Assembly (NCBI GenBank): GCA_040222455.1
Contig: JAVKDD010000011.1
Location: 1-64,000 of the forward strand
From: RHLJ01 sp040222455
Lineage (GTDB): Bacteria > Bacteroidota > Rhodothermia > Balneolales > Balneolaceae
DNA: 64,000 nucleotides
Direction of reading: 5' to 3'
The position numbers and the translations under genes were made by a program. Positions 1 to 7,430 of this stretch are shown in pieces; positions within the stretch are counted from its first letter, which is position 1, and every line of letters begins with the position of its first letter. The notes under the pieces were generated by a model. It ran no database searches and was not told the origin of the DNA. It saw only the letters and a program-made list of their open reading frames with translations.

Positions 1-2
1 AT

Positions 3-836
3 TTAGGAGATGGCAAAGACAATCCTGCACAAGTAGCCGGTGATGGATCTCAAGGGCTTATTTTCCGAGATAACTCAGGTGGAACGTACTTCAACAGTAT
101 CTTTGGAGACTTCAAAGGTCAGCCGAATGCACCAGCGTTAACCATAGAAGATGTGGCAGATGCAGCTTCAGAAGACAGTCGTAAGCGATTAGAAGTGGGT
201 GATCTGAAACTATTGAACAATTTCTGGTTTGATTTTTCGGCGGGTACAACTTTGGAGGCGTTAGTTCCTCAAGACTTTGTGCGCAGTAGCCCAAACTTTG
301 CTGACAACCAAATCACCGATCCCGCATTACGTGGTATCGGTCGAACTGTTGATGGCATGTTAGATCCGCGTTTAGAGTTTAACAGTTTAGCAGTTAATGC
401 CGCTGATAATGACTTATATACTGATTCTTGGTTTACCAAAGTGGGTTATGTAGGGGCATTTTCAAGCAATAGTAATTGGTTAAAAGGTTGGACAGCCCTA
501 GATGCACTTGGATATCTATCAGATTCTAAACTTGTAAATAATGAAAGTGAGACAAAATTTGATATTCCAAGTAACATAGCATTAGACCAAAACTATCCAA
601 ATCCATTCAATCCAAGCACAAATATTACCTTTACTCTTCCTTCTACTCAAAGAGTAACATTGAAAGTATATAATATGCTTGGCCAGGAAGTGGCAACATT
701 GATTAACAACCAAACTATACAAGCTGGAAGCAGAACGGTTGCATTCGATGCTTCATTACTTTCAAGTGGTGTTTACATCTATAGATTGATAGGTGCTAAC
801 ACAATACTTACTAAGAAAATGACGCTTATTAAATAA
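3..836 (+). CDS. T9SS-sorted secreted protein, C-terminal fragment
   Basis: The reading frame is open from the left edge of the window, so the N-terminus lies outside; about 277 residues are visible. The last ~90 residues form a textbook type A T9SS sorting domain: NYPNPFNPST, then VYNMLGQEVATL, FDASLLSSGVYIYRL and the terminal KKMTLIK. The part before it carries motifs (IFRDNSGGTYFNSIF, GIGRTVDGMLDPR, WLKGWTALDALGYL) that I associate with a family of large secreted Bacteroidota proteins with a predicted right-handed beta-helix; that link is from memory and moderate. The protein should be exported by Sec, crossed over the outer membrane by T9SS and left on the surface or released. Its substrate is unknown. 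A strong terminator follows the stop codon. Confidence 0.8.
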   Translation, partial: LGDGKDNPAQVAGDGSQGLIFRDNSGGTYFNSIFGDFKGQPNAPALTIEDVADAASEDSRKRLEVGDLKLLNNFWFDFSAGTTLEALVPQDFVRSSPNFADNQITDPALRGIGRTVDGMLDPRLEFNSLAVNAADNDLYTDSWFTKVGYVGAFSSNSNWLKGWTALDALGYLSDSKLVNNESETKFDIPSNIALDQNYPNPFNPSTNITFTLPSTQRVTLKVYNMLGQEVATLINNQTIQAGSRTVAFDASLLSSGVYIYRLIGANTILTKKMTLIK

Positions 837-891
837 TCATTTTCTACTCAAGAAACGTCTCACTTCATTGTGAGGTGTGCTGATCACAAAG

Positions 892-923
892 AGAGCTCCG
901 AGGAATTGGGGCTCTTTTTTTTT
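892..923 (+). terminator. Rho-independent terminator
   Basis: AGAGCTCC (892-899) pairs with GGGGCTCT (908-915) with one G-U pair and an 8-nt loop, followed by a run of T. It ends the transcript of the T9SS protein fragment. A smaller hairpin, CTCAC-TTCATT-GTGAG, sits just before it at 859-874. Confidence 0.85.
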
Positions 924-1007
924 ATATACTATAATAATTATAATTGGCTTTTTGGAACTGAAGTAGGCTTCTTTGTGGTTAATGCTATCTAACAAACTAA
1001 TAAGCAA

Positions 1008-1439
1008 TTGATATTCGTAACACGTAAAACTCATTTCAACGCAGCACATAGGTTAAATAACCCTTCTAAATCGGAAGAGTGGAATCAAGAAACATTTGGA
1101 AAGTGTAACTACCCAAACTGGCATGGCCACAATTATGTGATTGAAGTAACTGTAGCAGGAGAACCTGATTCAGAGACAGGCTATGTTATTGATCTAGGAG
1201 AGCTCAAAAGGGTTATAAAAAATAAAATAACTGACGTTTGTGATCATAAGAATTTAAATATAGATGTACCTTTTCTTGAGGGAATCATTCCAACATCAGA
1301 GAACCTTGTAAGAGCCTTTTTTAACCAACTAAAGGATGATGTAGAACAATCTGCATCTAGTGGAAGTATTCTATATTCCGTAAAACTATTCGAAACTGAA
1401 CGAAATATAGCCGAATATTGTCCTTACCGAAGCATATAA
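1008..1439 (+). CDS. 6-pyruvoyl-tetrahydropterin synthase / QueD family protein
   Basis: 143 residues, the normal length for the PTPS/QueD fold. These enzymes convert dihydroneopterin triphosphate to 6-pyruvoyl-tetrahydropterin (biopterin route) or to 6-carboxy-tetrahydropterin (queuosine route). Zinc ligands His14, His39 and His41 are present (FNAAHR and WHGHNY), as are catalytic Cys33, the Asp79-His80 pair in CDHKNLN and Glu129 in FETERN. The spacing C-N-x-P-N-x-H-G-H-N-Y resembles animal PTPS more than E. coli QueD, so a biopterin-type product is possible. The start is a TTG; no ATG lies upstream in frame near the conserved N-terminus. The FolE2-type GTP cyclohydrolase gene follows 28 bp downstream and would supply its substrate, so the two are very probably co-transcribed. 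Confidence 0.9.
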   Translation: MIFVTRKTHFNAAHRLNNPSKSEEWNQETFGKCNYPNWHGHNYVIEVTVAGEPDSETGYVIDLGELKRVIKNKITDVCDHKNLNIDVPFLEGIIPTSENLVRAFFNQLKDDVEQSASSGSILYSVKLFETERNIAEYCPYRSI

Positions 1440-1467
1440 ATTATTATTTACTATTCATTTTATACTT

Positions 1468-2367
1468 ATGATTTCTAATCAAATTCGAAGATTTTACGAC
1501 CCTACATTTACTATTACACCAGAATACAAAGAGTCATTACCAGATTTACAAAATGGACCTGCATCTCTAATTGAAGGAGCAAATGTTCCCATTCAACAAG
1601 TAGGTATTTCCAACTTCAAGCTACCTCTTCAGCTTAAAAAAAGAGATGGAAAACCAATTACTCTGGAGGTTTCTGTAGATGGTTATGTGAGTCTTGATGC
1701 AAATAAGAAAGGCATCAACATGAGTAGAATTATGCGAACCTTCTATACGTTTAAAGACCGAGTATTTTCTTTAGACATGTTGGAAGAGGTTTTAAAAGCG
1801 TACAAAGAAGATCTGGAATCACAGGAATCATTTTTAAGATTATCTTTCTCATATCCAATGATTCAGGAAAGTCTGCGTTCAGGAATGGAAGGTTATCAAT
1901 ATTACGATATATCTTTTGAAGGACATTTAGATAATTACGATCAGTTTCATAAGCATATGCATCTTAAGTTTGTATATAGTAGTGCTTGCCCTTGTTCATA
2001 TGAACTGGCAGAGCATGCTCGTGAAGATCGTGGAGTTGCAGCCATTCCCCATAGTCAGCGTAGCGAAGCAGATATAACTGTAGCTTTGAGAGACGAGTTT
2101 TTTGTGGAAGATTTAGTTCAAATTTGTAGAACAGCGTTGAAAACAGAAACTCAGGTAATGGTAAAAAGAGAAGATGAGCAGGCTTTCGCAGAGCTTAATG
2201 GTGCGTATCAAAAATTTGTTGAAGATGCAGCACGGTTACTTTATGAAGAGCTGGATACGTACAACAGTATTCGAGATTTTGTTGTGAGATGTTCTCATTT
2301 AGAAAGTTTACATAGTCACGACGCGGTAAGCAGAATTTGTAAAGGTTTGCCAAACGGTCTTAGATAA
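1468..2367 (+). CDS. folE2: GTP cyclohydrolase IB (FolE2)
   Basis: 299 residues matching the COG1469/FolE2 family, which makes 7,8-dihydroneopterin triphosphate from GTP, the first step of folate, biopterin and queuosine synthesis. The family hallmark Cys-rich block is visible as SSACPCSYELAEHAREDRG at about residues 170-188, with the active-site Cys in CPCS; the preceding SYPMIQESLRSGMEGYQYYD stretch is also typical. FolE2 can use Mn or Fe in place of Zn and often replaces zinc-dependent FolE. It is cytoplasmic, with no signal peptide. It lies directly downstream of the PTPS-like gene, so the pair performs two consecutive pterin steps. A bidirectional terminator follows. Confidence 0.93.
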   Translation: MISNQIRRFYDPTFTITPEYKESLPDLQNGPASLIEGANVPIQQVGISNFKLPLQLKKRDGKPITLEVSVDGYVSLDANKKGINMSRIMRTFYTFKDRVFSLDMLEEVLKAYKEDLESQESFLRLSFSYPMIQESLRSGMEGYQYYDISFEGHLDNYDQFHKHMHLKFVYSSACPCSYELAEHAREDRGVAAIPHSQRSEADITVALRDEFFVEDLVQICRTALKTETQVMVKREDEQAFAELNGAYQKFVEDAARLLYEELDTYNSIRDFVVRCSHLESLHSHDAVSRICKGLPNGLR

Positions 2368-2371
2368 CTTT

Positions 2372-2398
2372 AAAAAGCCTCATTAATCGAGGCTTTTT
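2372..2398. terminator. Bidirectional Rho-independent terminator
   Basis: AAAAAGCCTC (2372-2381) and GAGGCTTTTT (2389-2398) form a perfect 10-bp stem with a 7-nt loop. A-tracts and T-tracts on both sides let it serve folE2 on the plus strand and the converging propeller gene on the minus strand, whose stop codon lies in its right arm. Confidence 0.88.
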
Positions 2399-3269
2399 AC
2401 TCAGATTTTGTAAATACGATCGCTATTTTTGTTCCATCCGGGCTTAGAGATATCCTTGAAATTATTCCTTCTTCATCAAAAATAGTGACTGGTTTTCTCA
2501 ACCCATGACCTTCTTTCCATTCAAGAAAAGTATTTCCTTGTCCAATTAGGAAAGAATCAGAGTCGATCCAATACATATCTTCAGAATTTTGGGGAGTTGA
2601 AGTAATTGTTCGTATTTGTTTAGTATTTGGGTTATAGGACTTAACAAACCAGATAGTGGAGTCATTTTTATCAATAAAACTAATTTCTTCTATTTCCGGA
2701 ACTTTATGGATGGAGCGACCTGGGCTAGTCGCAATTACTTTTCTGGAAATACGTTTACCAAGCTTGAATTCTACAAAAGTAAAATTATCACCAAGAACGA
2801 AAGTGTATAAAGTATTTTCATTAAACCAGGCATGATATCCAATAACCTCATTTTGGATAACTATTTGAGGTTCGCCACCTGATAAAGGAAATTTCCAAAG
2901 AAGTTGTTCACCATTAGGTTTTAGCCATACTGAAGTAAAATGGATTCCATCCGGAGTTATGGTAGGTGAATATTTTCCCCCTTCGGAATTAGTAAGCCAT
3001 CTACTTTCTTCAGTACTTATATTGTACAACTTGATATCGGTTGATTCACCTCTTTCTGCAGAAAAAAGTACTCCAGATCCATCAGGTAAAAAAGAAGGCT
3101 GATTATCGTATCCCGGACTGTTTGAAATATTTTTAACATTGGAAATGGTGAATCCTTCATCGGAAAATGAAATATCTGCCAAATATACTTCAGGATTATT
3201 TTGTGCTTGTAGAAGATTTGCCGAAAAGAGTAAAACGAGCAGGGTGGGTAGAAATCTCATAATATTCAT
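2397..3269 (-). CDS. Secreted TolB/PD40-type beta-propeller protein
   Basis: 290 residues with a clear Sec signal peptide (MRFLPTLLVLLFSANLLQAQ). The mature part has WD40-like PD40 blades: QPSFLPDGSGVLFSAERGE, SPTITPDGIHFTSVW and a C-terminal SLSPDGTKIAIVF. Such TolB-like propellers act in the periplasm or at the cell surface in protein-protein contacts or as peptidase accessory domains; no catalytic residues are visible, so the role is unknown. It is a single gene, converging on folE2 and sharing its terminator. Its upstream region contains a copy of a dispersed repeat (3297-3331). Confidence 0.75.
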   Translation of the reverse strand: MNIMRFLPTLLVLLFSANLLQAQNNPEVYLADISFSDEGFTISNVKNISNSPGYDNQPSFLPDGSGVLFSAERGESTDIKLYNISTEESRWLTNSEGGKYSPTITPDGIHFTSVWLKPNGEQLLWKFPLSGGEPQIVIQNEVIGYHAWFNENTLYTFVLGDNFTFVEFKLGKRISRKVIATSPGRSIHKVPEIEEISFIDKNDSTIWFVKSYNPNTKQIRTITSTPQNSEDMYWIDSDSFLIGQGNTFLEWKEGHGLRKPVTIFDEEGIISRISLSPDGTKIAIVFTKSE

Positions 3270-3296
3270 TTAGATTATTTTAATCGTAAATCATTC

Positions 3297-3331
3297 TGCA
3301 AGATTCTTCGGAAGTATCCTCAGAAGGACTG
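3297..3331 (+). repeat. Dispersed REP-like intergenic repeat, copy A
   Basis: The stretch GATTCTTCGGAAGTATCCTC with its flanks is nearly the reverse complement of the element at 35925-35958 (GAGGATACTTCCGAAGGATC core). Both lie in short gaps between genes and start or end with a CTGCA/GACTG pair. Two independent, extended matches in intergenic DNA within 33 kb show that this is a genuine dispersed element. Confidence 0.75.
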
Positions 3332-3361
3332 TTTTAGTTTTATGGTTAATAGAAGGATAAA

Positions 3362-3793
3362 TCAATCTGAGCGCTTCATTCTAGAAAAAGGATATCCACC
3401 GCAGCCAGTTTTAGGTGCATCTCGGTTTGCTGTACGAACAGTAATTGCCGAATCTAAACTACTGGCATTAAAAACACTCATACAAAATCCCCATTCGAAA
3501 GGAGCCATGTCTTCAAATTCCATCCATTCGATTTTAGTATAAAGTAAAGGATCGTATGGATTTAAAGAGTCGTTTTGACCTACAAAATATTGCTCTTTAA
3601 TATCCCATTTCAAAATGTGAAGCTTCGTATGATCTTCCATTTCAAACAGAGAATCAGATATGAAATAGGAAACATCATAGTCATCCTGAAAACTTCCTAT
3701 CAAAAAAATTGGGATTTCTGTGCTCTCCGAATTCTTAAGCTCTGATGTACATGATATTCCAAAAAAAAGGACTAAAAGAATGATGTAGCGCAT
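3362..3793 (-). CDS. Small hypothetical lipoprotein
   Basis: 143 residues starting with a short hydrophobic stretch and a lipobox-like FFGISC, Cys15 being the expected lipidated residue. The mature protein is acidic, has Cys residues at GFCMS and TGCGG and shows no domain that I recognise. It is probably anchored in a membrane facing the periplasm. It is transcribed divergently from the cupin gene and lies in the same direction as the propeller gene, 92 bp upstream of it. Function unknown. Confidence 0.65.
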   Translation of the reverse strand: MRYIILLVLFFGISCTSELKNSESTEIPIFLIGSFQDDYDVSYFISDSLFEMEDHTKLHILKWDIKEQYFVGQNDSLNPYDPLLYTKIEWMEFEDMAPFEWGFCMSVFNASSLDSAITVRTANRDAPKTGCGGYPFSRMKRSD

Positions 3794-3908
3794 TATCTGA
3801 ATTTGAGTTTCATGGAAAGTAGTAAATCAAGACATAAAATTTATTCACATATCCCTTTGTGAGGAATTATATAATTCGGCTACTTTTCCATAAGTTTTTT
3901 TCTTAAAG

Positions 3909-3924
3909 TTAGGCTATTGCCTAA
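3909..3924. promoter_or_regulatory. Inverted repeat TTAGGC-TATT-GCCTAA
   Basis: A perfect 6-bp inverted repeat with a 4-nt spacer lies between the divergent lipoprotein and cupin genes, about 110 bp upstream of the cupin start. It has no following T-run, so it is more like an operator than a terminator. The binding factor is unknown. Confidence 0.35.
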
Positions 3925-3973
3925 GGGGAGAGTCAATAGATAGAATAATAATTTTTTATTTTCGCATATTCTT

Positions 3974-4036
3974 AACGAATAACGAATAACGAATAACGAA
4001 TAACGAATAACGAATAACGAATAACGAATAACGAAT
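3974..4036 (+). repeat. Nine tandem copies of heptamer AACGAAT abutting a start codon
   Basis: Nine perfect head-to-tail copies of the 7-bp unit AACGAAT occupy exactly 63 bp, and the last base is followed immediately by the ATG of the cupin gene. There is no Shine-Dalgarno sequence in the array. Each frame of the array meets a TAA within 21 bases, so it cannot be translated through. Such a perfect short tandem repeat is expected to change copy number by slippage, which would alter leader length or promoter spacing. Confidence 0.97.
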
Positions 4037-4504
4037 ATGAAAAAATCACTTTACCTTGCACTCACTTTTACTCTAATGATCTTTTCTACTTGGTTAGGCT
4101 GGGAAGCCAAAGAGATTTATTCAGATATCGAAACTTCCATAATAACAAAAGAAGGGGCTACAGAATTAAATGAAGATTGGGGAGATTTATTCATTTATAC
4201 CGATGAAGCTTCTGCATCTACTTATGGTACAAAAAATACGTTAACGGCTATTGCAGAAATAAAGCCTGGAATGGAAATTCATCCACCGCATCAACATACA
4301 GCGGAAGAGTTTATGTATATAGTAGAAGGAACGGGTACCTGGAGTTTAAATGGGGTAGAATCGGAGGCAAAGCAAGGGGATATGATGTACGCAAAACCTT
4401 GGGATATGCACGGGATTACAAATACTGGAGATCAGACATTAACTTTTTTTGTGGTAAAATGGGATAATAAAGGGATGGATTTACCTGAGTTGAAAGAAGA
4501 GTAA
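4037..4504 (+). CDS. Exported or membrane-anchored cupin-domain protein
   Basis: 155 residues. Residues 5-22 form a hydrophobic signal or anchor helix, followed by a single cupin barrel. Cupin motif 1 is PGMEIHPPHQHTAEEF with metal ligands His85, His87 and Glu91; motif 2 gives PWDMHGITN with His125, completing a 3-His/1-Glu site. Small metal cupins include isomerases, dioxygenases and sensors, so the reaction cannot be named. The location outside the cytoplasm is inferred from the N-terminus. The gene appears monocistronic; its ATG directly follows the heptamer array, a likely source of expression variation. Confidence 0.8.
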   Translation: MKKSLYLALTFTLMIFSTWLGWEAKEIYSDIETSIITKEGATELNEDWGDLFIYTDEASASTYGTKNTLTAIAEIKPGMEIHPPHQHTAEEFMYIVEGTGTWSLNGVESEAKQGDMMYAKPWDMHGITNTGDQTLTFFVVKWDNKGMDLPELKEE

Positions 4505-4569
4505 AAGAAGTTATGATGAGTTAACATCTACTCCGTATCTTAGTGCTCAATTTTAAACTAGGTTTATTT

Positions 4570-7164
4570 ATGCAACAGTGCCGTACTCTTCTAACAATAT
4601 TATTTATAACATTAGGTTTTTCTACTCTTACAAACGCACAATTTTTCGAGGATTTTGAGTCTGGAAATGGTAAGTCTGGTTACACTGGAGGATCAGTCTC
4701 TGATTTAGCAACTGGTTCATGGTTTTTAGATGATGCTCTTATTGGAAGTCTTACAAATGATAAGTTTAACGGTTCAAGAAGTGTTCGTATGGATCGTAGA
4801 GATGGGAAAATGGGTAATATTTTCATGCAGTTTGATAAAGAAAATGGCGCTGATGAGCTTTCTTTTTATTTAGCACACTACGGAAATAACGCGAATGGCG
4901 CAGCACTTCAAGTACAATATTCTGTTGATGGAGGATCAAATTGGCAAAATATCGGAGATGAAATCTCTGCTCCCTCCAATCTTACCGAATTTACAATTCC
5001 TGTAGAGATTGAAGGGAATATCCGATTTAAATTCATTCAATCTGCGGGTACTGATCGAATGAATATTGATGATATATTAGTAACTGATTTTGTCGAAGCC
5101 CAAGACTCGGCTACCCTAGCGATTACAGTAGACGGTGCTTCTGTAAATAATCAGGACATTCTATCTTTTCCAAAAACATTGGTAGGTACTAATGCCACAA
5201 AAACTATTCAATTAAAAAACACGGGTGCTACTACATTAGCAATTTCAGATATAGAACTAAATGGAGCTGTTTATTCTTTAACTACTTTAAATGATGATAG
5301 CCTCGAGTTTAATGAATCTGTAAATCTCACTTTAACTTACGAACCACAAGCAGCAGGAGTAGATCAAGGTTCAATAACTATAACAAGTAATGATAGTAAT
5401 GGTGCAACTTTCGATTTATCCATTTCTGGTGAGGCTTTTGAAGACGGTGATATTATAGCAATTTCAGAAGCTCGTACACTTCCATTAAATACCAGAGTTT
5501 CTATTACAGGAAGAGTAACAGTTGCAAATGAGCTTGGGGGTCCACTTTATATGCAGGATGCAACCGGAGGAATGGCCGTATTCTGGGAGCCTTTACATCT
5601 TGCTTCACAAATTGGTGATTCAATTACCGTAACTGGACCTCTTACCGTATTTAAAGGTGGTGTTCCAGGTGCTGATTCTGATTTCCTACTTCAAATTTCT
5701 AACACAGATTCAGATAATAATATATTGTTTGAAGTTATTGAAGGAGAACCTAAGCCGATAATTCCAACACCAATTAATTTAGCTCAGTTAAACTCAGGAG
5801 ATTATGAAAGTCAATTGGTGGTAATCCAAAATGCTACCATTGGTCACTCTGGCATTTTTGGATCAAACCAGAACTATGCGATTAGTGATAATTTTGATGA
5901 CGCGGAACTCAGAATTGATAACAATACAGATTTAGTAGGAGCGGAAGCGCCAACTGAAGCGACTAATATTATTGGTGCAGTTGGTAAGTTTGCAGGGGTA
6001 TACCAATTAATACCTCGCTTTTCATCCGATTTAGGAGTCGAGGCAGTTGTATTTCCCGGAGATGATGTTTCTAAAGACCTAACCTTAGATGTAGTAACCT
6101 GGAATATAGAATGGTTTGGCGATGCCGCTAACGGACCAACGGACGATAACGTTCAATTCGAGAACGTAAAAACATTGATCACAACAATGGACGCTGACAT
6201 TTATGCTTTCCAGGAAATATCAAATCCAACCTTATTCAATACATTAGATGAAGAATTGACTGGATATGATGGAGTTCTCGCTTCATTTTCACAGACCCAG
6301 AAAACCGCTTATTTATATAAAAATACGACCATTCAAATGTTGAACTCAGGAATAATAACGGATGGGATGGTACAATCTGATTGGGCAAACGGGCGCTACC
6401 CATTTCTACTTCACTTTAATGCAGCAATTAACAACGAGATTCAGGAAATATTTGCATATAATATTCATGCAAAAGCATTTGGAGAACAATCTGACTATTC
6501 ACAAAGGGTAAATGCATCAGGTCAACTTAAAAACTATCTGGACAATTTTAGAGCAGATGATAATGTGATCTTACTTGGTGATTTTAATGATGAGATACTT
6601 CAATCTTCAGTTGAAGGGGAAGATTCTCCATACAAGAATTTTGATGACGACCCCGAATACACCATTATCACAAAAAACCTGGAGGAAATAGGGGCGACTT
6701 CATATTCTCGATTTTCAATGATAGATCATATTGTATTTACTTCAGAACTAAGCGACGAATATTTTACGGGTACCGAACGTGTTGAAAACCCTTTTTATAT
6801 CGGTAGTTTTTTAAGTGAAACTTCTGATCACTTTCCAGTTTGGGTTCGTTTTGAATTTGGAATGACCGTTTCAAATGAAACGGAAACAGAAGATTTTGCT
6901 ACTGAAATCCGTCTTGATCAAAATTATCCAAATCCATTTAATCCAAGCACAACCATTAGCTACAACTTAGCTGAAAACAGCACCGTTTCTCTTGCGGTAT
7001 ATGACTTAATGGGACGAAAAGTAGCAACACTTGTAAATGGCAAACAATCAGCTGGAGAACAATCAATTAATTTTGATGCCTCTAACTTAGCTAGTGGAGT
7101 TTATATCTACCGATTAAGTACAGGAAATCAACTTCTTACCAAAAAAATGATCTTATTGAAGTAA
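4570..7164 (+). CDS. T9SS-exported endonuclease/exonuclease/phosphatase-fold protein
   Basis: 864 residues from the ATG at 4570; a GTG 27 bp upstream is possible, but the ATG gives a clean signal peptide ending in TLTNAQ. Order: jelly-roll 'choice-of-anchor' domain (~25-170, FFEDFESG to NIDDILV), an Ig-like anchor-D domain (~180-290), an OB-like segment (~300-480), an EEP nuclease domain (~505-760) and a T9SS sorting domain (last ~85). EEP motifs are present: TWNIEWFG, FQEI, LLGDFND (~667) and SDHFPVW (~752), which carry the metal and catalytic Asn, Glu, Asp and His of the family. It is probably a surface or released nuclease that liberates phosphate or nucleotides from DNA, although EEP domains also include lipid phosphodiesterases. 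It has its own terminator. Confidence 0.85.
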   Translation: MQQCRTLLTILFITLGFSTLTNAQFFEDFESGNGKSGYTGGSVSDLATGSWFLDDALIGSLTNDKFNGSRSVRMDRRDGKMGNIFMQFDKENGADELSFYLAHYGNNANGAALQVQYSVDGGSNWQNIGDEISAPSNLTEFTIPVEIEGNIRFKFIQSAGTDRMNIDDILVTDFVEAQDSATLAITVDGASVNNQDILSFPKTLVGTNATKTIQLKNTGATTLAISDIELNGAVYSLTTLNDDSLEFNESVNLTLTYEPQAAGVDQGSITITSNDSNGATFDLSISGEAFEDGDIIAISEARTLPLNTRVSITGRVTVANELGGPLYMQDATGGMAVFWEPLHLASQIGDSITVTGPLTVFKGGVPGADSDFLLQISNTDSDNNILFEVIEGEPKPIIPTPINLAQLNSGDYESQLVVIQNATIGHSGIFGSNQNYAISDNFDDAELRIDNNTDLVGAEAPTEATNIIGAVGKFAGVYQLIPRFSSDLGVEAVVFPGDDVSKDLTLDVVTWNIEWFGDAANGPTDDNVQFENVKTLITTMDADIYAFQEISNPTLFNTLDEELTGYDGVLASFSQTQKTAYLYKNTTIQMLNSGIITDGMVQSDWANGRYPFLLHFNAAINNEIQEIFAYNIHAKAFGEQSDYSQRVNASGQLKNYLDNFRADDNVILLGDFNDEILQSSVEGEDSPYKNFDDDPEYTIITKNLEEIGATSYSRFSMIDHIVFTSELSDEYFTGTERVENPFYIGSFLSETSDHFPVWVRFEFGMTVSNETETEDFATEIRLDQNYPNPFNPSTTISYNLAENSTVSLAVYDLMGRKVATLVNGKQSAGEQSINFDASNLASGVYIYRLSTGNQLLTKKMILLK

Positions 7165-7186
7165 GTTAGTTTTTAATAAAAGTATC

Positions 7187-7222
7187 AAAAGGGATTGAAC
7201 TAGATTTCAATCCCTTTTTTTT
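7187..7222 (+). terminator. Rho-independent terminator
   Basis: GGGATTGAA (7191-7199) pairs perfectly with TTCAATCCC (7206-7214), the stem being extended by A-U pairs into an eight-base T run. It ends the T9SS nuclease transcript. Confidence 0.9.
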
Positions 7223-7250
7223 GGTTCAATAGAGTTTTTGTCTCGTTTTG

Positions 7251-7367
7251 TAGCTTTGCTACGCAATAAATCAAGGAGGCTCTTCCTCTAATAGCAAATG
7301 AGGCATAGCCTCTAAAGAAGGTTCTGCAGCGGAGCTACGGAACCAAAGCTAAAGTTCCGCAACGGAA
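7251..7367. repeat. Cluster of four hairpins (REP/BIME-like) between genes
   Basis: Four imperfect palindromes follow each other in 117 bp: GTAGC-TTT-GCTAC (7251-7263); GAGGCT (7276-7281) with AGCCTC (7307-7312) enclosing CCTC/GAGG; GGTTC (7320-7324) with GAACC (7340-7344) extended inward to an AGC-GGA-GCT tip; and TTCCG-CAA-CGGAA (7355-7367). The GC-richer hairpins stand out against AT-rich DNA. They sit between convergent genes, past the terminator. They resemble repetitive extragenic palindromes; other genomic copies cannot be checked here. Confidence 0.6.
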
Positions 7368-7430
7368 TTCTACCTAAATCAGATAATAGAATTAGCTGAT
7401 TTTGATATAAACTCTTTTGAACTTAGGAAA

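Noticed and set aside
837..1049. Small minus-strand ORF after the first gene
   Set aside because: It spans a terminator and the start of the PTPS gene, and its sequence is low complexity with no motif.
3974..4036. CRISPR-like array
   Set aside because: The unit is only 7 bp, with no spacers and no cas genes nearby; it is a simple tandem repeat.
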